From: Punica granatum
Taxonomy: Eukaryota; Streptophyta; Magnoliopsida; Myrtales; Lythraceae
Length of the DNA: 64,000 bases
Direction of reading: 5' to 3'
NCBI RefSeq assembly: GCF_007655135.1
Contig: NC_045130.1
Location: 34,964,605 to 35,028,604 of the forward strand
Within the stretch, counting starts at the first letter, position 1, and every line of letters starts with the position of its first letter. Position numbers and translations under genes: made by a program. The notes under the pieces were generated by a model, which was not told where the DNA came from, searched no databases, and saw nothing but the letters and a program-made list of their open reading frames with translations. Positions 51,034 through 63,533 of this stretch are shown piece by piece.

Positions 51034-52800
51034 TTGTCCTTGGGGACATGGGAGAACAGAGAAGTGATAGTAGTGGTTGGTTGGTGGGAACATTTAATAG
51101 AGAAGTCTGCTCTTTTGCTAAAATCTACAAAGCAATATCAAGATGGATTTTTCTATTTTAATATTTTCTCAATAAAGTGAAGTTAATGTACAACTAATTG
51201 TCAGTATTATAACATACTAATTAATCATTTTCTGATCAGTCATAATTTATTGGACTGTTCTGGTGATATATCTGATGCAATCTGAGGTCCCGAATGTATC
51301 CCGCAGCTTGTTAGATGAACTTTTACGTGATATTATGTCTTAGCATATCGCCAATTCACCTAGATCGTCCAAAAAAGTTGCTATAGATGCATTGCATGGG
51401 ATATAATAGTTGCTTGTCTACACATTCGAGAATTCCCATTCAGGTACAGTGTTACATGGTTCAAAAAGTTCTCCGACCAGTAAATGAAAATCGAGTCGAT
51501 TCCATGTAAACAGCAATCTATATATTAATTTGCTGCATCATTAGACTTCAACTACTTGACTGGGTAATCGGGTCGAGAGAGATTGTCTGGCTAAAAATTT
51601 ATCCTCTTGATATGCATATCAATGGGAAAATCGAAATAAAAAGAGAGAGCAATTATTTGGTGAATCACATTGGCGCGATTGGCCTTGGAATACCCCGGCA
51701 GCGATGGCTATAGGCGCAAATCCAGAGACATTAGCCGAGTCAGAGGAGGCGGTCGTGAGCACAATATATTTTTTTATTCAATAAATACTGTTTTGCTAAC
51801 ACATGATCGTAATTGCCAAACACATTTAGAAGTGTTTTGAATTTAAAAACAACACCAAACAGTCTCTAAACATATCCCATCTTTTAAGATCCTTGATATT
51901 ACGTCTACACACATTCCCTAATCAGTAGAGAACTGCACAAGAAAACGTCGAGAGAGCATTATCTTGAACAGTCAAAGTCAATGATAGGAGGAGGACAATT
52001 TTATTTTTAATTAATGCCCACTTGTGTTTTTTTTTTTTATTAAGAAAAATATCAGAGGGAAGGAAGAGTCAAAGCAGCAGCAGTGAGAAGATGCCTTTCC
52101 ATGCATTATTATGTCCATTAATTAATAACGCGGTTTCATGGCAGCCCATGAGAGTAATAGCTTTGGAATTTCACATTTCTAGTCAATTACAATTGATTTT
52201 GATTAATTATTCATCCAATATTGTCACATTTTCTTTTTGTCTTTACTGATCTTCTAGGTGGGACCTTAGCTGATAAATAAAATCAAATTGTGTTACGCAC
52301 GGATCCCATCCACAATTACGAGAAACGTTGAAATTACGTGTGAACAAACACGAGCTGTAATGTAAGTGATAATAAATTTGCATCATGATCATAAACAAAC
52401 TTTACATTGAATATAAAAGTTTGAAATCTATCAAAATCATTTCGTAATCTGAGTAAATCGATATGTCCAAAATAGGATTCATTTCACGCACAGAAAAAAA
52501 GCACAAGTTAATAAGTGGAATTCACTTGTGGAAAAAGAGAACTACGGCACTAATACAAAAGATGATGTGCATAGTGACGCGCACTGTGAAGAATGAAAAT
52601 GATCGACAAATGGCCCTTCTAATCGCATGATTCAGTTGAAAGCAATCACTCGGTCGCACGACTACTCCATCAAAATAATTAGATAGCACTATTTCATTCC
52701 ATTGAAAAGCTAAACATATGCGTCCTTATCCAGTTGAATGCTCGAGCCGAACATGTAATATGGTCAATAATTAAATTTCAGGCTTACTATAGAAAATGAA

Positions 52801-53127
52801 TATCCCGTTTGGTTTTATAATCTGATTTTAAGATTTTAACTCTAACTTTAACTTTACTCACTATACAACAAAAATCAATTCTTCCAATTTAAAAAGATGG
52901 ATCCCATATATAAACCCACTCTACCATACTCAATTTAATTTTTAATACTAAATTCTTTCAACTATTCGTTACTTTTTCAACAATTCAACAATACAACACA
53001 ATCATCCCTGTCTCTTAAGTGTTCATTGCTTTTTCATACTTTTTCTCATAATTCAACAACACAATCATTACAACACAATTAAAATCAAAACTCAACTCTA
53101 TTTAACTCTAAAATCAAAAGCACCAAA
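52801..53127. mobile_element. MITE-like element, family M, copy 4
   Basis: Left end CCGTTTGGTTTTATAATCTG. The reverse complement of the right end reads TTTGGTGCTTTTGATTTTAG then AGTTAAATAGAGTTG. Interior words (AACTCTAACTTTAACTTTAC, CAATTCAACAATACAAC) match copies 1 and 2. Non-coding. Confidence 0.5.
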
Positions 53128-53737
53128 AATCTCTTAGAAGAAAGAAAACGCGTTCCTGTTTGAGATATTATATAAACACACACACACACATATATACACA
53201 CACACTTGTTTCATACATATATATAGAGAGACATCATCCTCATGCAATGCGGACAAACGAGAGAGGGACTGATCCAGGAATTCCTTTGTCGGGGAGTCTC
53301 CTGTCCGCTGGATTAATTATTTGCTTGATTAGAATTGAGATGTGATTATTGTCCTTGGTGCTCACTCTGCAAGCTGGCAATTGTCCCCTGCCTTGCCCAT
53401 ATGATAGTGGGGGTTCAAAAGTAGAAAGTTCATTTCGACTAAGTGACTTTTCGATATTTTAGGGAGACTTTGACTTGTCTTTATTACTATACACTGCCTG
53501 TAAATTTCGTGCGTCGTACGTGATTGAACGTGATCCTTTTATATTTTTGTAAATTTTATTTGTATAAAATATTGTTACAAGTTGTTGAAAATTGCAATTT
53601 AAAATCGATAACGATATACACTATAAATATGTAAGACTAATGGCAATTTAATTCACAAATAAATACGGAAAAAATTAGTACACTACTACATAAGTTATAA
53701 AAGAGGCAGAAAACAAAAAAAAACTCATGTCCACCAA

Positions 53738-53991
53738 GTTGAAAAGAGACTATGCATAAAATATCCAAAAAGAAAAATTCAAATTTCTATGAAGTCCGTG
53801 CGTTGCATGGAATTGTTGAATTTTTTTGACATTTTTATTATATGTTATATGCATGTTTTAAAAGTTGAAAAGAGACTATGCATAAAATATCAAAAAGAAA
53901 AATTTAAATTTCTATGAAGTCCGTGCGTCGCATGACATTATTGAATTTTTTTGACATTTTTATTATATATTATATGCATGTTTTAAAATTT
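53738..53991. repeat. Tandem duplication, 126-bp unit, two copies
   Basis: GTTGAAAAGAGACTATGCAT begins at 53738 and again at 53864. The units are near-identical to GCATGTTTTAAAA, with differences such as GTGCGTTGCATGG versus GTGCGTCGCATGA. Each unit carries a GTCCGTGCG..GCATG word resembling the hairpin of Helitron-like ends seen at 55750-55780. Confidence 0.8.
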
Positions 53992-56900
53992 TATCCATCG
54001 TAATTTAAAATCAACATATGTATATATTTATATATATATATATATTACTCGATAAAGAATTTTATCTGCTTTTCCTTATGATAAAAAAGCAAAAAAAAAG
54101 AAGAAGAAGAATTCACCTTCACATGTAATGGTAGATATATATGTTTTTAGAAGTATTTTTTTTCAACGTCTACACTCTAAAAAAAAAAAGCTTGAATTGA
54201 TTGAATATGAGATCATACCATATTGTTCTTAACTTGATATTAAAAGAAACACTAATATACCCAAATCTTTCATGAACTTTTTCAGGTGCTAACTCTCTCA
54301 ATAAATTATATATAAAACATGTTGAAAAATCAAAGATAAAACATAAGCAAAAAAAAATACTTAATTTACAATCAAAAGAAAATATGAACGTAAGAGCAAA
54401 ATGAAAATAGGACCTTTTGAAGAAATCGTTCTCCCGAACGTTGACACAGTTCTACTCACTTGCAGGGATAATGCAGGACGGCCTCTCCATTATAATGGAG
54501 GTGCGTGTTTCATTGAGGCTAGTGTTAACATGTCCTTACATAGATATATATACATAAAAGATCCAAATCAAATCTCCACAATATCTGATTAGAAAATATA
54601 AAAATATTTTGTTTTTACTCGAATCTTGTGAGAAAATATCCTTGAAAAACTTATAAAAATAATTTTATTTTAAAAAATATTATTAACAAACCGAATTCAA
54701 AAATGTGAAAAATCGGATCTTATTATAAAATATCTTTTAAAAATTATAATGCATCATTTTTAATTAAAAAATAATATAAAAATAAAAAACTAAAAAATCT
54801 AAGAAATTTCGTTTACAAACCGAGCATTGCACATAGTAGAACGTGATGTCTGTTTTCTTTTAACAATTTTATTATATATCATATGCTTAAATCTAACAAT
54901 TAAAATCATAATTTACTATCAATAAGAATATATTTTATTAAGTATATAATTGTTGATAGTTTACTTTCACCAATAAAGTAAGTGATTATATATAGTTAGA
55001 TCATTTGTATGAATACTCATTCATTTTTTTTTCAGGTAAGTAGATACTCATTTATATTAATTTTAATATAGATATATGTGATTAGATATTAATTTTATCT
55101 CAAATAAAATTTCAAAGTATTAAATATTATGTGGACGAAAAAATCTTCTAAAAAATTTTAAAAGTATTATATTACATCAATATCTAATAAGAAAATAACC
55201 ATTCAATTCTAAAAATTCAAAAATTTAGTAAAAGCCTATATTAAAAATAGCAGCATGACTATATATTATAGGATATACATATATATATATATATATATAC
55301 TTATTTTGATACTAATAATATTTATTTGGGTATTAATTTTTTATCTTAAACAAAAATTCAAGATTTTTACTACTGAAAAAATTTCAAATATTATATAGAT
55401 AATAAAATATTTTAGAAATATTCTGTTATGTTAATATCTAATAAAATTATTCATTTTATTTTCAAAAATTCGTAATTTATTAAATATATTATTTTGTAAT
55501 CAGCACTATTTCCTCATAAAGTTAGAAAATATCTTTTAAAATTTTCTAAAAATAGTTTTGTTAAGAATTATTTTCAAAAATATAAAAAATTTCAAAAGAC
55601 GAAGAAAAACGGATCTTATCATAAAATATCTTTGAAAAAAGTCGATTTCTTTTAAATAATTAATATCAAAATAAAAAACTAAAAAAATCGAGAAAATTTC
55701 ATTCTGAAATAGAACGTTCCGAGGCCAACTTGCTTTCATATATACTAGTCGTGAAACATGTGCATTGTACGGAAATAATTCCACCAATTTGAAAAATAAA
55801 AATTATAATTATTAAGAATGAAAAATAAAAATTGCTTGGAGAATCAAAAGTGAAACAAAAATAATAAAATAAAAAAACAACATTTGCATCTAGTAGTAGA
55901 AGAACTTACTTTCTCAGAATTTGTGTATAAATATAGCAATATCTTTTGAGAGAAGAAGCTCACATAACCAACCTTGAAAAAGAATATGAAAAAAGTAAAA
56001 AATTAGAGAAAAATAAAAGAATGAAAATTTTCGATAAAAATGAGAGAAAAATCAAAATATAAATTTAATCAACTCACTTGCATTTAGAGAGAAACAGTTT
56101 CGAGAGCTCGTGTCTAGTTGTAAATGTATTCTATGAAAGATGAATAGGCTCCTATTTAATATGATTTTTTTTTGTGAACAAATCTCATTTGTTTTTTGAA
56201 AAGAAAATATAATTTATATATATCAATAAATATTATCTAATCTATTTTTAAAAATAGATATATACAAAAAAATATAATTCATATATTTTTTCTTTCTACA
56301 CATACTAAAGGTTGTCCTGATAACCATATATTAACATATATTTATGTTGTGTATGAATATATACTAATATAAATAATTTTATTTTGATGTTAATATTTAT
56401 TTATGAAATATTATTTTTTATTCAAAAAAATTTGAGATTATTAAATGATATCTATACATATGATAAAATATTCTCATTTATTTCAAATATATTATATTAT
56501 ATAGATCATAAAAATTAAAGAAATCAGGAAATTAAATTTTATGATGATAAAAAATTTGAGATTATTAAATGATATCTATACATATGATAAAATATTCTCA
56601 TTTATTTCAAATATATTATATTATATAGATCATAAAAATTAAAGAAATCAGGAAATTAAATTTTATGATGAGATAGCTTTAAAATATATTTTATTAAAAA
56701 TGATTCCGAAAAACAAAAATTCATAAAATCTAGGGAATTTCTTATATATCTATAAAATATTATCTAATCTATTTTTCAAAAATAGATATCTACAAAACAG
56801 TATAATTCTTATGTACTTTTTCTTATTGTATATACTAAAAGTTGTCCACATAACCATATATTAATATATCTATATTATGTATGAATATATAATAATATAT

Positions 56901-58467
56901 ACTTATTTATGATGTTAATAACTCATATGTACTTTTTCTTATTATATATACTAAAAGTTATCCACACAACCATATATTAACATATCTGTATTGTATATGA
57001 ATATATAATAATATATATTTATTTTGATGTTAATATTTATGTGATGAAATATTATTTTTTTCGTTTTAAAAATTCAAGATTATTAAATAATATATATTAT
57101 AAAAATTTTAAAAAAGAAACCATATCTTATGATGAGATATCTTTTTAAAAAATAATACAGAAAATTAAAAAAATTTAAAAAAAACCTAGAAAACCCCATT
57201 TAGAAAATTCATATTACATTCAACGAAGATCACCGTATTATTCAAAAGATTTTATGATATTTTCGATTTAATTAAATGAATATTATTTCAGAAAATTTTG
57301 TTGCTAATTTTATAATTGAGTATAATTTTAAAATTTAAAAAAACTCAAAAAATAAGAAAATTTCATTCAAAAATGGAATGTTTTAAGGCCATATGGAACG
57401 AAATATTAGCTTTCATATTAAAATATTCAAGATTATTAAATAATCAATAAATTAAAAAAATTAAAAAATTAGATTTTATGATGAGATCTTTTAAAAAACC
57501 TAAAAATTTCCTTTAGAAAATTCATATTACCTTCAATTGGAGATTACCATAGTATCCAAAAGATTTTATAGTATTTTCGATTTTTTAAATGTAATATTAT
57601 TTCAGAAAATTTTGTTGCTAATCTTATAATCAAAGATAATTTAAACTTTTAAAAACTCAAAAAACCGATAAAATTCCATTTAGAAATCGAGCATTCTGAG
57701 ACCACATTTGACTGGACCCATCCCGTACCTTGCTTTCATATATATATATAGATATAGATAGTGACCTGGCTTCGTTCTATCTTTCCGTAGTATTGGCTTA
57801 CTATATATATATACAGTGTTAATGCAGATTAAAATCGAGATAAAGTTCCTCATCGTTCCCTTGACCTTTGGATAGAATTACCAAGTTGTTGGTAAGTGCG
57901 CCTCGGCCTGCTTTGATCTACCGGGCTGAAAAACCCGTAGTTGGGCCTGTTCTACATAATACATATCCGTAATCCCTGCAGAAGGATGAGCTTCCTTGGG
58001 AGACTTATCTGCAAATTGTTTTCGAGTTTTTGTAATATCTCAGCATTTTCAGGTAATCATATCTACTGAAGAAAAAAAGCCCTTTGTATGATCAGTTTGG
58101 ATATGCTAATCTTCATAGAAGTGGAACTCATTTGTTAACACAGAGAGTCGCATCTCGGGTTGAAACAAAGCACGAAAATGCTAGAGAAGTAAAGTTGAAG
58201 GCATTTTAAGAATTTCCAACATTGAGTCATTATACTTGCGGTTCTTTTCTTGTACGTTAAGCAATGCTGAATATCCGGAGAACCAGCTTGCAGGTGCGTA
58301 ATATGACGATATCTTATTTCAGGAGCTAATAAAGATTATAATGGCAATCAAGCCTATGAGACTACAAGAAGAAGTAGCTCAGAGCATATGACGTCCACTT
58401 GTAATTTATGATTATATAATGTCTTTACATACGGATGAGTACATATATGACTGTATTGTAGAGTGTT
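53992..58467. mobile_element. AT-rich cluster of Helitron-like remnants
   Basis: More than 4 kb of very AT-rich DNA without a gene. On the minus strand a 3'-end-like structure (hairpin TTCCGTACAATGCACATG, then CACGACTAG, then T) ends at 55745. The reverse strand continues with TATATATGAAAGCAAG, which resembles the sequence at about 57765 (TCTATATCTATATATATATA then TGAAAGCAAGG). Blocks such as AGAAAATTTCATT.., GATTTTATGATATTTTCGAT and ACTAAAAGTTGTCCACATAACCATATATTAA recur several times. This fits head-to-tail, decayed, non-autonomous Helitron-like copies; no Rep/helicase is present. 57780-58467 shows nothing recognisable. Confidence 0.4.
56431..56678. repeat. Tandem duplication, 124-bp unit, two copies
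   Basis: TTTGAGATTATTAAATGATA starts at 56431 and again at 56555, and the sequence between is repeated essentially without change through ATTAAATTTTATGATGA. Such identity inside a degraded region implies a recent event. Confidence 0.85.
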
Positions 58468-60409
58468 TCAGAGTTTCGGAACAATGACTTGGAGGAGTCC
58501 ATCCCTGCACCGACAGGAGAAATACCAATTATAAGCATGAACATCTTCTTGACAGTAATTAGGATGATTCGACAAAGAGTTTAGTCGGAAAACTAGCAAA
58601 AGTTTCTGCTATATATTAACTACTTTTGATAATGCCATTTTATCTATTGCAGACTATTGTGAAGATTATCAATTTAGGTCGTTCCTAGAGGGTCGATCAA
58701 TTTCATATATTAGTCCTGAAGGGAGATTTATAGTATCAACTGAAAGTTACCCGGACACACCACTTATCAATGATTGTGGCCTTGGGATCTCTGGTAATAG
58801 AGCATTTCAATCGTCATAGCAATTATACTTGCTCTGCGTGCTTAATATTGAACAGTCATAGAGATAAATTGATAAAAAGCTCTTTAACTTACGCAAATTC
58901 AGCCAAGACGTTGTCCTTGTTCACGCCATTTGGAAGGGGCCAGACAACCTGGTAGGGGCCTCGTTGGATCTCTCTCCTGTGGTACGAAGATAGCAAGTCG
59001 CTGGAGAAGCCTGCCACTTTCCAGCTCTGTATGGATCGTTTTCCCACCACGATCAAACTGTTTCGACAGATCAGAATTAGGCTAGAAACAAGACCACTCA
59101 ACTGAGAAGCTTGTTAATCGCACCTGGATTGATCAATCCCTTTGCACTCTTACAATTCGTTCTGAAAAGTTAAAATGGAACGAATATGTATCTCCATAAC
59201 ATAAAATTTTTTATGCCGTGCCATTAGATTTCCATTTTCATTCCTACGGAAGCATTCTGCATTAGGATGATTAAGTACTACAAGTATACGTGACATCTTA
59301 CTTCCTGTCATTGACTTCCACCCGAATATCCTTGGCGCTAACACCGGGAATTTCCACGGTGAGAATGTATCCTTGCACAGATTCTCCTACATCCATCCGC
59401 GGGGACCACTTCCCTGCACCACGAGAAAGCAAAAACATTCATATGATATCCAAATTCGCTATCATGGATGAATAAAAACTACGCCAATGAAACAGTGAAT
59501 TATTCCAACTAACCTTTCTTTACAGGCGGAGGTACTTTCTGCTCGGAAGTTAATCCCTTTGGGCGGCAGCTTCCGCTGATTCTTTGGTTCGGCCGTGCAA
59601 ACTGAGGCGGTGGCACTGGCAAAGTCAGGCTGCTGCCCTGTGCCAAGGGCTGGACTAGGCCCATTCGTGGCACGTTTGGGTCCATCCGCTTGGGCCGAGA
59701 AAACAATGGTCCTCTATATGCATGGCAAGAGCTCTTGGAGCCGAAGCACTTGATGCCAGCAGCAGGCTGAGCCGAGCTAATATCCTGCTAGTAACAGAGA
59801 GCAACCAATTAGCCACTGGAAAAGTGATCCCTGAAAACATACGCCACCTTTGGAAAAGAAACATGAGTCGACTATGTTCCAAGAGGTCTCCATTTTCTCG
59901 ATACCTGATCGGTTGCAGAAGCCCGCCGCATGAAACAAGCTTGTGCGCTGGAAGCTTGCCTTGCAAACAGCATCCTGTTGTCCCATCTCCGAGTTGTGGA
60001 GTTCAAACTGCCGCTGCAGTTCTGCGATAAGGACAAATTAGAACAGAGGCCTGTGGACTAATGGAACATAGGATACGGTTTCAGCATGCAATACGTATCA
60101 CTTCAACTCATTGCACAGCACAACTATATGTGGAAAATCATCGATAATGACATCTAAATTGCCAAATACCCAAAAATCTTTACATGTTAAAGCGTGACAA
60201 TTGCCCCATCCATCACTCGGATTACTTGGCATGTTAATCTCATTTTCCTAGAACTATATATGCATCACTTTCTCAGCGGCCAAACCGGGAATTGCGAAGC
60301 TCGGTCTTACCACGGGAAGGATGTGCTGATGACTTGCTGGAACGTCTTCATCGGCAACGAAATGACCGGCTATGGTGGTCACTCTGCGTCTCGCAATCGC
60401 GGCCTCCAT
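58468..60409 (-). CDS. ACD31.2: Alpha-crystallin domain protein, ACD31.2 type (HSP20-like), probably peroxisomal
   Basis: Six exons on the minus strand join in frame: 60409-60311, 60021-59905, 59784-59514, 59413-59302, 59057-58893 and 58504-58468, giving 266 residues. The N-terminus MEAAIARRRVTTIAGHF contains RVTTIAGHF (residues 9-17), a PTS2-like signal with Val at position 2 and Phe at the end. The middle is a proline-rich linker. The C-terminal 100 residues are an alpha-crystallin domain: WSPRMDVGESVQGYILTVEI, PGVSAKDIRVEVNDRNLIVV, YQVVWPLPNGVNKDNVLAEF and ADGLLQVIVPKL. Arabidopsis ACD31.2 is a constitutive peroxisomal-matrix protein of about this size with a PTS2 of RLx5HF type, related to small heat-shock chaperones. 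The gene is divergent from the heat stress factor at 61878. Confidence 0.82.
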
Positions 60410-61877
60410 TGATAAATTGGTTTTGAGGAATCCTCGAAGTGGATAAATTCTGGAGAGTGCAAGGCGATGGAATATAAGGAGTGGGGGGAGCGAGCTCCGC
60501 GTGGAAGATATTTGTTAATGGATGAAAATTGATGGATGTCCCATGGAAATATCTTAGGATCCAAGCCAAAATATCATTCTTTAGATACATTTTTTGTCCA
60601 CGTGGAACAATTGAAATTCTTATATTTATTTATGTTTTGCCAAGACAGCTCAAGCTTGTATGATAATGCCATAAAATAACCTAAACATGTGGTCCACCCC
60701 AAGAAAATAAATATAAACACGAAAGAGAGAAACATGCCCTGTGATATATATCCTCAACTTTAGACTTAATACCAAATAGTCCCTGCAAGATTCTAGGCAC
60801 ACCTCATGTAATCCAAGCTTCTTATAATTCTTCATCAAAACTAGAATGTTTTTCTTGAATCCAATTAAACTAGTGGGCATCTTTTTGATTGCCGTTACGT
60901 CATATCTCATGTGACTTAAGAACATCTTTTAAAGTCCTTGGGACTCGGAAAAAAGAAAAAACTTGATCAGGTTGTTGTTATTATATTCTTCTTTAAACAA
61001 GGTTCTATATCGAATCGATGACTGTTGCCAGCAAGGATCGAGAGGGGTGGAAAATCAATATTTTGATTGAATTCAAAACGAGCAAAAAGAGTCTAATCGA
61101 AATAGAATTATAGAAGAGCCAAAAGCAAGTCCCAACTCCAAATAATATAGGGGTTGAATTAGAACTAATATATTGCAAGCTGGCCGTATTGGTTACAACG
61201 CAATAGCAGAGGGACCAAAAAGGGACAAAAGGAGAAAGGCGTGGATCCCTATTGGGCTTGGGCTTGGGCTTGGGCTTGGTATACACATGGGCTGGGCCTG
61301 CCCCGCTCCACCAATGTGACCGCGTACCCTCAACGGTCAACGGTCACGAATAAAAACAAAGAAAAAAACAAGACATCGGCGACGACTGGTCAAAGGTTTT
61401 TTTTTTTCAACACATAAACGGGTGAGAGCGTTGAAAATTCAGACCGAATCGACCAATCACCTACATAAAGCTTTGCTTGGTTGGGTTGCTCAGAGAGGTC
61501 GAACTTCCCATTTTCCCATTGCTTCCCCCTCCAAGTCCTCCCATTCACATTGGCTCTGCTCCCTCACCTCCTCCATTGAAGCAGATCACTCATCTTATCC
61601 CCCAATTCCTCTCCGCCGATCCTTCGGTTTCGGTCTTTCGATCGGCTGCTCCGATCTTGATCCATCCTCCGCTGTTCTTGCACGGCTCTGACACACCCCG
61701 AAGAGCCCAATTCGCATAGCTGTATTTGCTTGACCGTTGACCTGGGGGTGTCATCGGGAGAACTCGGCTTCGGTGGTTCACTCGGCTCGTGGTTCTGGGG
61801 ATCGGGTCCCTCTTGGATGTGAAGACCAGGATAGTTGGAGGAAGGAATCCTGTCCATCCCCTGACGTTTTCATCTAG
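60410..61877. promoter_or_regulatory. Shared divergent promoter region, ACD31.2 / HSFA4
   Basis: The two start codons point away from each other across 1,468 bases. Visible motifs include a two-unit heat shock element tGAAAATTCa at 61432-61441, four tandem GGGCTT units at 61254-61278 followed by TGGGCTGGGCC, and CTCF-like pyrimidine-rich leader DNA at 61495-61680. 60600-61250 holds only AT-rich sequence with no recognised element. A minimal upstream ATG-TGA is at 61817-61822. Regulation of either gene by the HSE is inference. Confidence 0.5.
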
Positions 61878-63533
61878 ATGGAAGCAGAATCGCAGAGCAA
61901 GGCGGTTGCGCCGGCCCCGTTCCTTACCAAGACGTACGACATGGTCGACGATCCTCAGACGAACTATCTCGTGTCGTGGAGCGACAACGGATGCAGCTTC
62001 ATCGTGTGGAACCCGCCGGAGTTCTCCAGGGAGCTGCTTCCCCAGTACTTCAAGCACAACAACTTCTCCAGCTTTGTCAGGCAGCTCAATACCTATGTAA
62101 GATTCTTAAGTCAGTCCTGCTTAATTCTAGGAAACAGTATGAAGAGGCAAATTACTCGCTCGTCCCGATTGAATTCGATGGCTAGTTTCTCAATTTGAAT
62201 TTGCTGTTTCTACTAATGATCCGAGCTTAGTCTTTTGTCTTGTAACTCTTGTTTGACATCTTGAGAATGTTACATATAATCCTACCACAATCCAATTGTT
62301 CTACTTCCATATGGCAGAAAGTCAAAACGGGAAAATATCACCCTCACGCGATTCGTCCTTGCTTATTTTCTTTGGTTTGTTCATTCATCATGTTGTCATA
62401 ATTCGCAGTTGGTGGATTAATTGTAAAGGGTGATCTGGGCTGTTTTCGAGCAGGGATTCAGGAAGGTGGACCCGGACCAATGGGAGTTTGCGAATGAAGA
62501 GTTCATAAGGGGCGAAAAGCATCTCCTCAAGAACATTTACCGGCGAAAACCGATCCACAGCCACTCACTGCAGAACGTCCCACTGCACGATTCCGAGAAG
62601 CAGATGTATGAGGATGAGATCAAGAGGCTGCAGAATGAGAACTCGCTTCTCCAGTCAGAGCTTCAGAGGCACCGGGGAGAGAATCCTGCCAGCATCGAGA
62701 TCCAAGTACAGTTCTTGGGAAAGAGATTGCATGAAATGGAAAGTAAACAGGCCCAATTAGTTACATTCCTAGTCGAACTAATGAGAAATCCTAGATTCCC
62801 ATCCACTCTCGCGGATCAATCTGATGACCGGGGCAAAAGGCGAAGGCTGCTTGAACTCGACCAACTAGAACTTAACAACAGTTCGAAGGACAGAGGGGCT
62901 GCCCCGTTGTTAGATTTGAACTCAGTTGAGAAGTTGCAAAATTCTTTGAATGTATGTGAGAATTTCCTACAAGGTGTTGGACAGAAAATGGCCGAGGAAG
63001 AGAATGATTTCGGTTCATCATCAAGGCCTCCACCGTTAGTTATTCCTACAAACAGAGAATCCTCCGGAGATTCCGAAAGGAACATCCACACCTGGTCTCC
63101 CCGATCGCCTCCATCTTCTTCTTCCAAGGACGTTAGATCAATGTCGCCGGAACTTGGCGCATCTCTTGATCAAGTAGATAGCCCGACCACATCATCAGTC
63201 TATCTCAATGTGGACATCAGTCTCAAGTCTTCAGTGATAGACGTAAACTCGGAGCCCTGCAATAATAATATAAGCGAAATCGAGAAGAATCTGAGCGAGC
63301 AGGTGAGGGAGAAAATCCCCGGGGCCCCGCAGGAGATGAACGATGTGTTCTGGGAGCAGTTCCTAACAGAGACACCACGACCATCCGACTCTCAGGAAGT
63401 CCAGTCTGACAGAACCGATGGGACCGATACAGTAAGCAAGCCGGCTAGCCATGGCAAGTTCTGGTGGAATGCGCACTACGATATTGACTTCATAAAACAG
63501 TTCGGGAGCCATGCGGTTGACGAGAGGACGTGA
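61878..63533 (+). CDS. HSFA4: Heat stress transcription factor, class A4
   Basis: Two exons, 61878-62096 and 62454-63533, join as LNTY/GFRKV, the conserved HSF intron position inside the DNA-binding domain, giving 432 residues. The winged-helix DNA-binding domain covers about residues 12-107 ([51 protein letters not shown]). A heptad-repeat oligomerisation region follows ([20 protein letters not shown], then [20 protein letters not shown] with the class A insert). A basic nuclear signal GKRRRL lies near residue 200. The AHA-type activation motif [13 protein letters not shown] lies near residue 370, and the class A4 end [19 protein letters not shown] follows. HSFA4 proteins are nuclear activators tied to oxidative and heat stress. 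HSFA4a and HSFA4c subtypes cannot be told apart here. Confidence 0.92.

Larger units (their letters stand above)
50095..53737. other. AT-rich intergenic region with MITE-like elements
   Basis: About the first 150 bases are the receptor-kinase leader and promoter (antisense). Beyond that the DNA is AT-rich with two family M MITE-like copies (50403-51033 and 52801-53127), CA/TA microsatellites at 53177-53225 and no open frame with recognisable similarity. Confidence 0.5.

Noticed and set aside
53738..53991. CRISPR-like or satellite array
   Set aside because: Only two long units in direct contact, without spacers; a simple tandem duplication.
61878..62198. HSF frame continuing past 62096 without an intron
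   Set aside because: The conserved LNTYGFRKV block requires splicing at GTAAGA to 62454; the read-through lacks the second half of the DNA-binding domain.
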